Source: Subtercola sp. (GTDB lineage: Bacteria; Actinomycetota; Actinomycetes; Actinomycetales; Microbacteriaceae). Taken from it: 64,000 bases of DNA. This document shows positions 52,507 to 64,000 of this stretch, one piece after another. The DNA lies in contig JAODBC010000019.1 in the NCBI GenBank assembly GCA_025463765.1, forward strand, positions 78,263 to 142,262. Direction: 5' to 3'. The notes below the pieces were generated by a model. That model was given only the letters and a program-made list of their open reading frames with translations, did no database searches and had not been told where the DNA came from. Position 1 is the stretch's first letter. The number at the start of each line of letters is the position of its first letter. A program made the translations under genes and the position numbers.

Positions 52507-53463
52507 ATGCGGAACACAGAGTCAAACGATGCCGGCCTCACCCTGGTCAGCGAATATGTCGCGTCGGGCGGCAGCGCACGCGCCTTGAGTCGAGAAGTGG
52601 GTAGAGGCACGCTGCTCAGACTTCGGCGCGGCGTTTATGCCGATCAGACGCTCGCGCGGGCCCTCGGTCGGCGCGAGCGGTACCTGCTGTCGATCGAAGC
52701 CGCGGTTCTCACCCGGAGGAGACGACCCGTGGTCGGGTTCGACTCGGCCGCAGCCGTCTGGGGCTGCGACCGGTGGGGTGGGTGGCCGTCTGAGGTGCAT
52801 CTCATCGTCGGTCCTTCCGAGACACAGAGCCGCACCGAGTCGGTGCGGTCGCACCGATATCGGCTTGAGCCTGGCGACGTCGTCGAGGTGAATGGGATGC
52901 TCGTCACGAGCTACGCCCGCACGCTCATCGATCTCGCGCGCACCTCATCACGGAATCAGTCGTTACTCGCGCTTGACGAGGCACTGAGCATCCGCCGCCG
53001 CGACAATAGGAGGGTTCTCACTCGAGCCGCTCTGCTCGACGAATTGCGCAACAGCTCCACTTCGCGCGGTCAAGCAAGGGCGCGGGATGTGATCGACTTC
53101 GCTGACGGTGCCTCGGCGAACGGGGGCGAGTCATACAGCAGGCTCCTCCTTCGTCAGTTTGGCTTTGAGCCGCCCCAGCTGCAGACGCGACATGCGAACC
53201 CGCACGGCGGCAGCTACTTCACCGATTTCGAATGGAGTGATCGCCGACTCGTCGCAGAGTTCGACGGTCATTCGAAATACCTCAAGCCCGAATACTTAGG
53301 AACCATGACGCCCGGCGAAGCCGTCGTCGCAGAGAAGATTCGCGAAGACCACATCAGAGCTCAAGGCTTTCGCTTCGTGCGCTGGGGCGTGCCTGACCTC
53401 CGCGAGCCCGCGCGCCTAAGGTCCCTGCTGCTCGCCGCCGGTGCGCCCCTCGCGAAGCCGTAG
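52507..53463 (+). CDS. AbiEi-like antitoxin-domain / DUF559-endonuclease-like protein
   Basis: A 318-residue protein. The N-terminal part (ARALSREVGRGTLLRLRRGV and YAD) is the winged-helix opening seen in AbiEi-type antitoxin-domain proteins. The C-terminal third (GGESYSRLLLRQFGF, then YFTDFEWSDRRLVAEFDGHS) has the D...ExD pattern of Vsr/DUF559-type PD-(D/E)XK nucleases. Such two-part proteins are common in Microbacteriaceae as single genes; their function is unproven. No AbiEii partner is next to it. It lies between prmC and the threonylcarbamoyl-AMP synthase gene, which are usually neighbours, so it is probably an insertion. ATG 52507 starts the domain. Confidence 0.65.
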   Translation: MRNTESNDAGLTLVSEYVASGGSARALSREVGRGTLLRLRRGVYADQTLARALGRRERYLLSIEAAVLTRRRRPVVGFDSAAAVWGCDRWGGWPSEVHLIVGPSETQSRTESVRSHRYRLEPGDVVEVNGMLVTSYARTLIDLARTSSRNQSLLALDEALSIRRRDNRRVLTRAALLDELRNSSTSRGQARARDVIDFADGASANGGESYSRLLLRQFGFEPPQLQTRHANPHGGSYFTDFEWSDRRLVAEFDGHSKYLKPEYLGTMTPGEAVVAEKIREDHIRAQGFRFVRWGVPDLREPARLRSLLLAAGAPLAKP

Positions 53464-53577
53464 AAGACGAAAGAATGCGGTGCACCGGCTTCTTTCGACC
53501 TCCACGGCTTCTCTCGCAAATGACGGGAGGGGGCGCGGCGGCGATGCGCGAGGGGGTGGCCAGCGGCGCAAGCTATC

Positions 53578-54669
53578 ATGGTCAGCGATATGGCTGCCAT
53601 CTACGACTGCACGGTTCCGGCCGAACTTCTCGCGGGAATGCGGCTCGCACGGGCGGCGATCTCCCGCGGCGAGCTCGCGGTGATCCCCACCGATACGGTC
53701 TACGGCATCGCTGCCGACGCCTTCACGCCCGCGGCAGTGCAGCGTCTGCTCGACGCGAAGGGCCGTACTCGGCAGTCTCCGCCGCCGGTGCTCATTCCGA
53801 ACCTCGCTACGCTCGATGCCCTCGCCGAACATGTCAGCGACGCTGTGCGCTCGCTTGCGGAGGCCTTCTGGCCCGGCGGACTCACGATCGTCGTCGACGC
53901 ACGCTCCTCGTTGATGTGGGATCTCGGCGAGACCGACGGAACCGTCGCCCTGCGCATGCCTGCCGACCCCATAGCCCTCGAGCTGCTCGCCGAGACCGGC
54001 CCGCTCGCCGTCTCGTCGGCGAACCTCACCGGGCAGCCCGCCGCTCTCGACGCCGCCGAGGCACAGCGGATGCTCGGTGACAGCGTCGAGGTGTACCTGC
54101 AGGCCGCGCCACCCGTCGTGTCGCCCGACGGCGCGGCACGAACGAGCGCGGCACCAACAGGCACTGCTCCCGCTGGCACTCCACCGGCCGGCACCGCTCC
54201 CGCTGGCACTCCTCCGGCCGGCACCGCTCCCGCTGGCACTGCACCGGCAGGCATCGCCTCGACCATCATCGACGCCACCGACCCCGAGCACATCACGATC
54301 ATCCGTCACGGGGTCATCACCGAGCAGCAGCTGCGTGCTGTCATCGGCGATGCGCTCATCACCGCGTCCGCGGAACCGGCGGTGCCTGCCGAGAGCACCG
54401 CGTCTGCAGAGCCGGCGGTGCCTGCCGAGCCAATGGCACCTGCCGAGCGAGCAATGCCCGCCGAACCGGCGGCGCCCGCCGAGAGCGCCGCTTCCGCCGA
54501 GGGCACCGCGCCCGCCGAGAGCACCGCATCCGCCGAGGGCACCGCATCCGCGGAGAGCACCGCGTCCGCGGAGGGCACCGCGCCCGCCGAGAGCACCGCA
54601 TCCGCGGAGCCGACCCCGCCGACCCCGCCCGCTGCGCCCGCAGACTCCAGCACAGCCGAACCGGCCTAG
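53578..54669 (+). CDS. tsaC: L-threonylcarbamoyladenylate synthase (TsaC/Sua5 family) with repeat insertions
   Basis: A 363-residue YrdC-fold enzyme, against about 210 for typical bacterial members. VIPTDTVYGIAADAF, DAKGRTRQSPPPVLI, FWPGGLTIVV and SSANLTGQPAA mark the ATP/threonine site. It makes threonylcarbamoyl-AMP for the t6A37 modification of tRNA. Two expansions stand out. A pentapeptide (APAGT/PPAGT) repeat at about residues 194-225 sits between the conserved EVYLQAAP and ASTIIDATDPEHITIIRHG segments. A 100-residue Ala/Pro/Glu/Ser-rich tail follows residue 262. The core looks intact. The start may be ATG 53578 or 53590. Confidence 0.88.
   Translation: MVSDMAAIYDCTVPAELLAGMRLARAAISRGELAVIPTDTVYGIAADAFTPAAVQRLLDAKGRTRQSPPPVLIPNLATLDALAEHVSDAVRSLAEAFWPGGLTIVVDARSSLMWDLGETDGTVALRMPADPIALELLAETGPLAVSSANLTGQPAALDAAEAQRMLGDSVEVYLQAAPPVVSPDGAARTSAAPTGTAPAGTPPAGTAPAGTPPAGTAPAGTAPAGIASTIIDATDPEHITIIRHGVITEQQLRAVIGDALITASAEPAVPAESTASAEPAVPAEPMAPAERAMPAEPAAPAESAASAEGTAPAESTASAEGTASAESTASAEGTAPAESTASAEPTPPTPPAAPADSSTAEPA
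54157..54252 (+). repeat. Coding minisatellite, 15/30-bp units inside the threonylcarbamoyl-AMP synthase gene
   Basis: Six to seven 15-bp units of the GGCACYSCWCCSGCH type, in alternating 30-bp pairs, encode APAGT/PPAGT. They lie in a loop before the last strand of the YrdC domain, so copy-number change alters the length of that loop without breaking the frame. Confidence 0.85.
54364..54666 (+). repeat. Repetitive 3' end of the threonylcarbamoyl-AMP synthase gene
   Basis: Degenerate 15- and 30-bp units encode variants of PAESTASAEG, making an Ala/Pro/Glu/Ser tail of about 100 residues. Codon-level similarity between units (GCCGAGAGCACCGCATCCGC) shows recent tandem expansion. The next gene starts 2 bp after the stop. 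Confidence 0.8.
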
Positions 54670-54670
54670 C

Positions 54671-55864
54671 GTGCGCTTCTACCTGCTCGTCGGGGCTCTC
54701 TCGGCGATCGTGACCTTTCTGCTCGCGATCGCGGTCTACAAGCTGAGCATGAAGTACCGGCTCTATCCGAAGATCCGCGAGCGTGACGTGCACACCCGCC
54801 CGACCCCGCGCCTGGGCGGTGTCGCGATGTTCCTCGGTATCGTCGCCGCAACCGCCATCGCCTCGCAGATCAGCTGGTTCGATCTCATCTTCATGAACCC
54901 GGGCCCGATTCTCGCCATTCTCGGCGCCGCACTCATCGTGGTCGTGCTGGGCGTAGCCGACGACATCTGGGATCTCGACTGGGTCACCAAACTCGCCGGC
55001 CAGGTCATCGCGGCTCTTCTGCTGGCCTGGCAGGGCGTGCAGATCGTGTCTCTGCCGATCGGCGGCCGCACCATCGGTTCGAGCGGCATGTCGCTGTTCA
55101 TCACGGTTCTCGCCATCGTGCTGGTGATGAACGCCATCAACTTCATCGACGGCCTCGACGGTCTCGTCGCCGGCGTCGCGATCATCGCCAACAGCGTGTT
55201 CTTCTTCTACAGCTACATGCTCACGAAGCTCACCAGCCCCACCGACTACTTCAACCTCGCCTCGCTCATCACGGCCGTGTTGATTGGTGCCTGTATCGGT
55301 TTTCTGCCCCTCAACTGGCACCCCGCGAAGCTGTTCATGGGTGATGCCGGATCGATGCTCGTGGGACTGTTGATGGCGACCAGCGCCATCGCGGTGACCG
55401 GCCAGATCGACCCGACGCCGCTCGGCCGTTCGCAGTTGCTGCCCGCGTTCATCCCGATTCTGTTGCCGTTCGCCATTCTCGTGCTGCCGCTGTTGGACTT
55501 CGGATTGGCAGTCTTTCGCAGGTTGCGGGCCGGCAAGAGCCCGTTCAGCGCCGACCGTAAGCACCTGCACCATCGGCTGCTCGACATGGGGCACTCCCAG
55601 TTGCACGCCGTGCTCATCTTCTATGCTTGGACAGCCGTGGTGTCGATCGGCTGCCTGCTGTTCTTCGTGCTGAACCCCTACTGGCTCGCGTTCGTGTTTC
55701 TCGGAGTCGGCGTGGTCATCTGCACCGTGCTCACTCTGGCGCCGTTGACTCGGCGCAAAGCGCTCGAGGCGACCGTGCAGCTCGCACCCGCGCAGAGTGT
55801 CATCTCCACCGAAGGTGCCGGCCTCGATCCGCTCGATCAGGCCAGCGATGAAAAGGATGTCTAG
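54671..55864 (+). CDS. wecA: WecA-like undecaprenyl/decaprenyl-phosphate GlcNAc-1-phosphate transferase
   Basis: A 397-residue membrane enzyme with about eleven hydrophobic segments. Cytoplasmic motifs include TPRLGGVAMFLGI, GVADDIWDLDW (the DD pair), NAINFIDGLDGLVAG and FMGDAGSMLVGLL, and the histidine cluster KHLHHRLLDMG. It joins a sugar phosphate, probably GlcNAc-1-P, to the lipid carrier, starting arabinogalactan- or teichoic-acid-like glycans. GTG 54671 follows the preceding stop by 1 bp; atpI-like follows after 2 bp. This position before the atp genes is conserved in actinobacteria. Confidence 0.9.
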   Translation: MRFYLLVGALSAIVTFLLAIAVYKLSMKYRLYPKIRERDVHTRPTPRLGGVAMFLGIVAATAIASQISWFDLIFMNPGPILAILGAALIVVVLGVADDIWDLDWVTKLAGQVIAALLLAWQGVQIVSLPIGGRTIGSSGMSLFITVLAIVLVMNAINFIDGLDGLVAGVAIIANSVFFFYSYMLTKLTSPTDYFNLASLITAVLIGACIGFLPLNWHPAKLFMGDAGSMLVGLLMATSAIAVTGQIDPTPLGRSQLLPAFIPILLPFAILVLPLLDFGLAVFRRLRAGKSPFSADRKHLHHRLLDMGHSQLHAVLIFYAWTAVVSIGCLLFFVLNPYWLAFVFLGVGVVICTVLTLAPLTRRKALEATVQLAPAQSVISTEGAGLDPLDQASDEKDV

Positions 55865-55866
55865 AC

Positions 55867-56376
55867 GTGTCGACCCCTGACCCCATGCCGGCTGGCAACA
55901 CACCGGATGCCCGGCCGGGCGCCCCTGCCAGCACGCCAGCCGTGACGCTGAGTTCCACCCTGGTCTTGACGCGAGCACTGAAGCTCGCGGGCATCCTCAC
56001 TATCGCCCTGATCATTGTCGGGGGAGTGGTCGGTTACTTCGTCGACTCCTGGACCGGCGTCTTGAGCGCGGTGATCGGCGCGGCCATGGCATTCGTGTTT
56101 CTGGGCATCACCGCTGCGAGCATTCTCATCGCGAACCGCTCGTACTCCTCGCCGCTTTACACCGTGATGTTCTTCGCCATCGTGCTCGGCTCGTGGCTCG
56201 TAAAATTCGTCATCTTCATCGTGGTCGCGCTACTGCTTCGCAACCAGCCGTTCATCGATAAGTACCTGCTGTTCGGGTTTCTCATCGTGGGAGTCATCAT
56301 GACCCTCGTGATCGACGTCGTCGTGGTCGCTCGAACGCGGCTTCCGTATGTCAGCGACGCGACTCTTCCCAAGTAA
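55867..56376 (+). CDS. AtpI-like membrane protein of the ATP synthase operon
   Basis: A 169-residue protein with a polar, proline-rich N-terminus and four membrane segments (LKLAGILTIALIIVGGVVGY; SAVIGAAMAFVFLGITAASI; TVMFFAIVLGSWLVKFVIF; YLLFGFLIVGVIMTLVIDVV). Its place directly before atpB matches the first gene of bacterial atp operons, whose product helps assemble the c-ring. The GTG start is 2 bp after wecA's stop. Sequence similarity to AtpI proper is weak, so the name rests on position and topology. Confidence 0.7.
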   Translation: MSTPDPMPAGNTPDARPGAPASTPAVTLSSTLVLTRALKLAGILTIALIIVGGVVGYFVDSWTGVLSAVIGAAMAFVFLGITAASILIANRSYSSPLYTVMFFAIVLGSWLVKFVIFIVVALLLRNQPFIDKYLLFGFLIVGVIMTLVIDVVVVARTRLPYVSDATLPK

Positions 56377-56398
56377 CTTCTACAGATTGTCGAAATTA

Positions 56399-56412
56399 GG
56401 CCCAAAAGGGCC
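56399..56412. repeat. Short GC hairpin upstream of atpB
   Basis: GGCCC (56399-56403) and GGGCC (56408-56412) enclose AAAA. It lies 22 bp after the atpI-like stop. No T run follows. It may be a weak terminator or a processing site before atpB, and TTGGTT (56440-56445) farther on could be a -35 box, but no strong -10 box was seen. Confidence 0.25.
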
Positions 56413-56582
56413 CGAATCGGCGAAATAATGCCGAACTCGATTGGTTCTGAGGCCGAATATGTTGATAGGCTGAAGATCGTTCGTTTCGCTGCCCGTGGTT
56501 GTATTCTTGCCCGGTTCGCAGCACACCCCCACCGTTCGTCGACGCGAGAGCTGAGCTCCACGCCCCGATACAGGAGAAAGCG

Positions 56583-57730
<1,148 letters not shown>

Positions 57731-57771
57731 ACCCTGCCTCACGAAACCACAGAGTTTAGAAAGGAGGCACG

Positions 57772-58368
57772 ATGTCTTATTCACTGACCACAGTGATTGC
57801 GGCTGAAGAAGCGACTCACAGCCCGATTTTACCCGAGACCCCAGACCTGGTCTGGGGTGCGGTGTGCTTCATCGTCTTGCTGGTGTTCTTCTGGCGACTG
57901 GTTCTGCCACGCATGAAGAAGCTGCTCGACGACCGCGGTGAAGCCATCGAGGGCAACATCGAAAAGGCCGATGCGGCGCAGAAAGAGGCCGACGCGCTTC
58001 TGGCGCAGTACACGGCACAGTTGTCGGATGCCCGCGTCGAAGCCGGCTCGATTCGTGAACAGGCTCGTACCGACGGTCAGCGTATTCTCGCCGAACTCAA
58101 AGAGCAGGCGAACGCCGAGGCGGCGCGCATTGCTGCGACGGCACAGTCGCAGATCGAAGCAGAGCGTCAGGCCGCCGTCGTTTCGCTGCGCAGCGAAGTC
58201 GGGTCGCTCGCGATAGACCTCGCTTCGGGCGTCATCGGCGAGAGCCTCACTGACGACCGTCGCTCGGCTGCCATCGTCGACCGGTTCCTTGCCGACCTCG
58301 AAGCCAGCGAAGCCGCGGCGAGCAACGCCAACGGAACCTCCGCAGGCACCGGGGCGGTGTCGTCGTAA
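57772..58368 (+). CDS. atpF: ATP synthase subunit b
   Basis: A 198-residue stator subunit. One N-terminal membrane segment (LVWGAVCFIVLLVFFWRLVL) is followed by a long helical coiled coil (EKADAAQKEADALLAQY and on), ending in a Ser/Gly-rich tail. It links Fo to F1 through the delta subunit. The strong ribosome binding site AAAGGAGG stands 5 bases before ATG 57772. Confidence 0.95.
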   Translation: MSYSLTTVIAAEEATHSPILPETPDLVWGAVCFIVLLVFFWRLVLPRMKKLLDDRGEAIEGNIEKADAAQKEADALLAQYTAQLSDARVEAGSIREQARTDGQRILAELKEQANAEAARIAATAQSQIEAERQAAVVSLRSEVGSLAIDLASGVIGESLTDDRRSAAIVDRFLADLEASEAAASNANGTSAGTGAVSS

Positions 58369-58370
58369 GC

Positions 58371-59171
58371 ATGGGAAGCGCAAGCAGACTAGCCCTGACG
58401 TCGTCGAACGCAGCACTTGCGGCCGTCGCGCCCGGTGCGTTGACCCTGTCGGTGGGCGAAGATCTTTTCGCCGCTGGCCGAATCATCGGCGCCTCGGCTC
58501 AATTCCGCGGCCTGCTCAGCGACCCCTCGATCGAACAAGCCGAGAAGTCCGGCCTCATCAAGCGGGTCTTCGGCAGCGACCTGAGCCCCGACGCGTTGTC
58601 ACTGCTGACAACCATCGCCTCCGCGACCTGGTCGAACACGGATGATCTGCTCAGCGGTATCGAAGAGGTGGCGTTGCGCGTCATCGCGACGAGTGCCCCG
58701 GCCGGTCTCTCGATCGAAGCCGAGCTGTTCGAGTTCGGCGAGATCGTGTCGTCAGACTCTGCGCTCGAGCTCGCGGTGAGTTCGAGCTTCGGGCCACCGG
58801 AGTCGAAGATCGCCTTGATCAACGCGCTTCTGCAGGGCAAGGCCTCCGATCAGACCGTCGTCATCGTCAGGCACCTCGTGCTTCAGCCCCGTGGTCGTCG
58901 CATCGAAGAGCTGCTGAACACCGCAGCATCCGTCGTCGCCGACTCGAACGGCCAGTCGATCGCCACCGTCACGAGCGCCGCGCCTTTGGCCGCAACGCAG
59001 GTCGAGCGTCTGCGCACGGCTCTGGGCCGCAACTACGGTCGCGAACTCACGATCAACCAGGTCGTCGACCCGTCGGTGCTCGGCGGGCTGCGCGTGCAGA
59101 TCGGCGCCGACGTCATCGACGGCAGCGTCGAGTCCCGTCTCAACGATCTTCGACAGAAATTGACGGCCTGA
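58371..59171 (+). CDS. atpH: ATP synthase subunit delta
   Basis: A 266-residue F1 delta subunit. The N-terminal part contains FAAGRIIGASAQFRGLLSDP; the C-terminal OSCP-like part contains ATVTSAAPLAATQVERLRTA and VDPSVLGGLRVQIGADVIDG. Actinobacterial delta subunits have this longer form compared with the 177-residue E. coli protein. It joins the b stator to the top of F1. It starts 2 bp after the atpF stop. Confidence 0.94.
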   Translation: MGSASRLALTSSNAALAAVAPGALTLSVGEDLFAAGRIIGASAQFRGLLSDPSIEQAEKSGLIKRVFGSDLSPDALSLLTTIASATWSNTDDLLSGIEEVALRVIATSAPAGLSIEAELFEFGEIVSSDSALELAVSSSFGPPESKIALINALLQGKASDQTVVIVRHLVLQPRGRRIEELLNTAASVVADSNGQSIATVTSAAPLAATQVERLRTALGRNYGRELTINQVVDPSVLGGLRVQIGADVIDGSVESRLNDLRQKLTA

Positions 59172-59246
59172 CCGGCATTGTGCTCGTAACAGGCGCAAAG
59201 GCTCAGACAGACCGCATACTTTTACCTATACATCAAAGGATTGGCA

Positions 59247-60884
<1,638 letters not shown>

Positions 60885-60915
60885 TGTATTCATTCGTTAC
60901 GCTCGGTGAGCGCTG

Positions 60916-61815
60916 ATGGCTGCTCAGCTGAGGGTCTACCGGCAGAAGATCAAGTCTGCCCAGACGACCAAGAAGATCACTCGGGCGATGGAGCTCATCT
61001 CCGCCTCGCGAATTCAGAAGGCCCAGGCTCGGGTCGCGGCATCCTCGCCCTATGCGCGCGCGGTCACTCGTGCCGTGTCGGCGGTAGCCACGTACTCGAA
61101 CGTCGACCACATTCTGACGACGGAGCCCGAGAAGGTGGAGCGCGCACTCGTCGTCGTCTTCGCCTCCGACCGCGGTCTCGCCGGTGCCTTCAGTTCGAGC
61201 GTTCTCAAAGAGTCCGAGCAGCTGACCACGCTGCTGCGCAGCGAAGGCAAAGAGGTCGACTACTTCGTGGTCGGTCGTAAGGCCGCCGCCTACTTCGCTT
61301 TTCGCAAGCGTGCCGCGCTCAGAACGTGGACGGGCGGAACAGACCAGCCCACGTTCGAGGTCGCGAAAGAGATCGGCGACGCTCTCGTCGAGATCTTCGT
61401 GAAAGACGCAGCGGAGGGCGGGGTCGACGAGATCCACATCGTCTACAACCGCTTCGTCAGCATGGTGTCGCAGGTACCCGAAATCGTGCGCCTGCTTCCG
61501 CTCGAGGTCGTCGAAGAGATGGAGACGCCCGGCCCTACCGAGGTGCTTCCGCTCTACGAGTTCGAGCCCGAGGTCGGAGATGTACTGGATGCTCTGCTTC
61601 CGGTCTACATCGAAAGCCGTATTTTCAACGCCATGCTGCAGAGCGCCGCTTCCGAGCACGCCGCACGTCAGCGGGCCATGAAGTCGGCAAGCGACAACGC
61701 CGACAAGCTCATCCGTGACTACACCCGCCTCGCCAACAATGCCCGCCAGAGCGAGATCACGCAGCAGATCTCCGAGATCGTGGGCGGCGCCGACGCGCTG
61801 ACTCCATCTAGATAG
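60916..61815 (+). CDS. atpG: ATP synthase subunit gamma
   Basis: A 299-residue central-stalk subunit. The N-terminal helix reads [34 protein letters not shown] lies in the Rossmann-like part, and the conserved C-terminal helix includes [19 protein letters not shown]. It rotates inside the alpha3beta3 ring. ATG 60916 follows the atpA stop by 31 bp. Confidence 0.96.
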   Translation: MAAQLRVYRQKIKSAQTTKKITRAMELISASRIQKAQARVAASSPYARAVTRAVSAVATYSNVDHILTTEPEKVERALVVVFASDRGLAGAFSSSVLKESEQLTTLLRSEGKEVDYFVVGRKAAAYFAFRKRAALRTWTGGTDQPTFEVAKEIGDALVEIFVKDAAEGGVDEIHIVYNRFVSMVSQVPEIVRLLPLEVVEEMETPGPTEVLPLYEFEPEVGDVLDALLPVYIESRIFNAMLQSAASEHAARQRAMKSASDNADKLIRDYTRLANNARQSEITQQISEIVGGADALTPSR

Positions 61816-63381
<1,566 letters not shown>

Positions 63382-63383
63382 GC

Positions 63384-63665
63384 ATGGCCGAGGTATCGGG
63401 CGAGGCGCCGCTTCAGGTGAGTGTCGTCGCCGCCGACCACGAGGTGTGGTCGGGCGGTGCCCGCCAAGTGATCGCGAAGACGACCGAGGGCGAGATCGGT
63501 ATTCTTCGCGGCCACGAGCCTCTTCTCGCGATTCTTGCGGAGGGTGAGGTTCGCGTCACGCTCGTTGACGGCAACCGCATCGTGGCACAGGCTGACGAAG
63601 GGTTTCTCTCGGTTGAGAACGACCGCGTGACCATCGTGGCTCGCGCCGCAGAATTGGTGTCATAG
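63384..63665 (+). CDS. atpC: ATP synthase subunit epsilon
   Basis: A 93-residue F1 epsilon subunit consisting almost only of the N-terminal beta-sandwich (LQVSVVAADHEVWSGGARQV, GEIGILRGHEPLLAIL). The inhibitory C-terminal two-helix domain found in E. coli is absent, as in several actinobacteria, which suggests weaker epsilon inhibition. It starts 2 bp after the atpD stop and closes the operon. Confidence 0.93.
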   Translation: MAEVSGEAPLQVSVVAADHEVWSGGARQVIAKTTEGEIGILRGHEPLLAILAEGEVRVTLVDGNRIVAQADEGFLSVENDRVTIVARAAELVS

Positions 63666-63687
63666 CTTCTGTGTTCGTCGCACCGCC

Positions 63688-64000
63688 TTGTTAGTTGTAC
63701 TGCCTCCGTCTGAAACCAAGCGTGACGGCGGTGAGGATGATCGGCTCGACGTCGGCTCTCTTCGCTTTTCGCGATTGAGGCCGCGTCGGGCCGAACTCGT
63801 TCGTGCCGTACGCACCCTGGCGCGAGACCCAGAGGCAACCATTTCGGCGCTCAAGCTCGGGCGCACGCAGCACGATGAGATCGCCCGCAACCGCCGCGTG
63901 ACATTGTCGCCGACCATGCCGGCGATCGACCGTTACACCGGCGTTGTCTTCGATGCTCTCGACGCGCCGACCCTCAGCGCCTCGGCCCGCGAGTTCGCCG
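63688..64000 (+). CDS. yaaA: YaaA-like peroxide stress protein, 5' part
   Basis: The frame from TTG 63688 reads LLVVLPPSETKRDGGEDD, then FSRLRPRRAELVRAVRTLA and PTMPAIDRYTGVVFDALDA, the pattern of the YaaA/DUF328 family. YaaA lowers intracellular free iron and protects DNA under peroxide stress. The gene runs past the window end. The start is uncertain because no ribosome binding site is clear. Its place after atpC agrees with gene order in related actinobacteria. Confidence 0.8.
   Translation, partial: MLVVLPPSETKRDGGEDDRLDVGSLRFSRLRPRRAELVRAVRTLARDPEATISALKLGRTQHDEIARNRRVTLSPTMPAIDRYTGVVFDALDAPTLSASAREFA

Noticed and set aside
54359..55978. A 539-codon minus-strand frame antisense to wecA
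   Set aside because: It lies opposite a clear membrane enzyme and reads as charged and repetitive sequence. No evidence of a gene.

Overview
High-GC Gram-positive DNA, almost certainly an actinobacterium of the family Microbacteriaceae (genus not resolved). The basis is the GTG-rich starts, the long delta subunit of ATP synthase, a Rho factor with a very long polar N-terminal extension, and the actinobacterial gene order argS-lysA-hom-thrC-thrB-rho-prfA-prmC-threonylcarbamoyl-AMP synthase-wecA-atpIBEFHAGDC-yaaA.

Layout. (1) 1-7.1 kb: assorted metabolic and envelope genes: a class I amidotransferase end, a MarR regulator with a MATE efflux pump, a thioesterase coupled to an RraA-like protein, an AHSA1 protein, a frameshifted LysM lipoprotein and an S4 RNA-binding protein. 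(2) 7.2-9.2 kb: a ClgR/PopR-type regulator convergent with two overlapping clpP genes, one of which has lost its catalytic serine. This resembles the clpP3-clpP4-popR locus of Streptomyces. (3) 9.3-11.3 kb: a quinone oxidoreductase and a patatin. (4) 11.5-29.1 kb: a surface polysaccharide cluster on the minus strand, mostly ATGA-coupled, running from an initiating phosphosugar transferase through 2,3-diamino-sugar-type enzymes (Gfo/Idh, DegT, acyltransferase), four glycosyltransferase genes (one a three-domain fusion), a Wzx flippase, a Wzy-type polymerase or ligase and a Wzz-type protein. (5) 29.1-36.3 kb: AT-richer accessory DNA ending at a tRNA-Arg(CCG), with a tyrosine recombinase broken by frameshifts next to the tRNA and an internally deleted copy of its 3' end 5.8 kb away. 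This looks like a fossil integrative element carrying an orphan XRE protein, a LysM lipoprotein, a DUF2750 protein and small membrane proteins. (6) 36.4-64 kb: the housekeeping block, interrupted by two LmeA-like lipid-binding proteins, a DUF4333 lipoprotein and an AbiEi/endonuclease-like gene between prmC and the threonylcarbamoyl-AMP synthase gene.

How the parts work together. The lysA-hom-thrC-thrB genes make lysine and threonine from the aspartate pathway. rho-prfA-prmC cover transcription termination, translation release and methylation of the release factor. wecA starts lipid-linked glycan synthesis. The atp genes encode all eight F1Fo subunits plus an AtpI-like protein.

A recurrent oddity is the number of short tandem repeats. 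Most coding ones have units that are multiples of three and lie in frame in unrelated genes (RraA-like, PopR-like, GT26 fusion, Wzx, DegT, Rho, threonylcarbamoyl-AMP synthase). Others are intergenic (19 bp, 9 bp, 89-90 bp and 14 bp units). This suggests a genome unusually prone to repeat expansion. No CRISPR array, intact insertion sequence or prophage structural module was seen.
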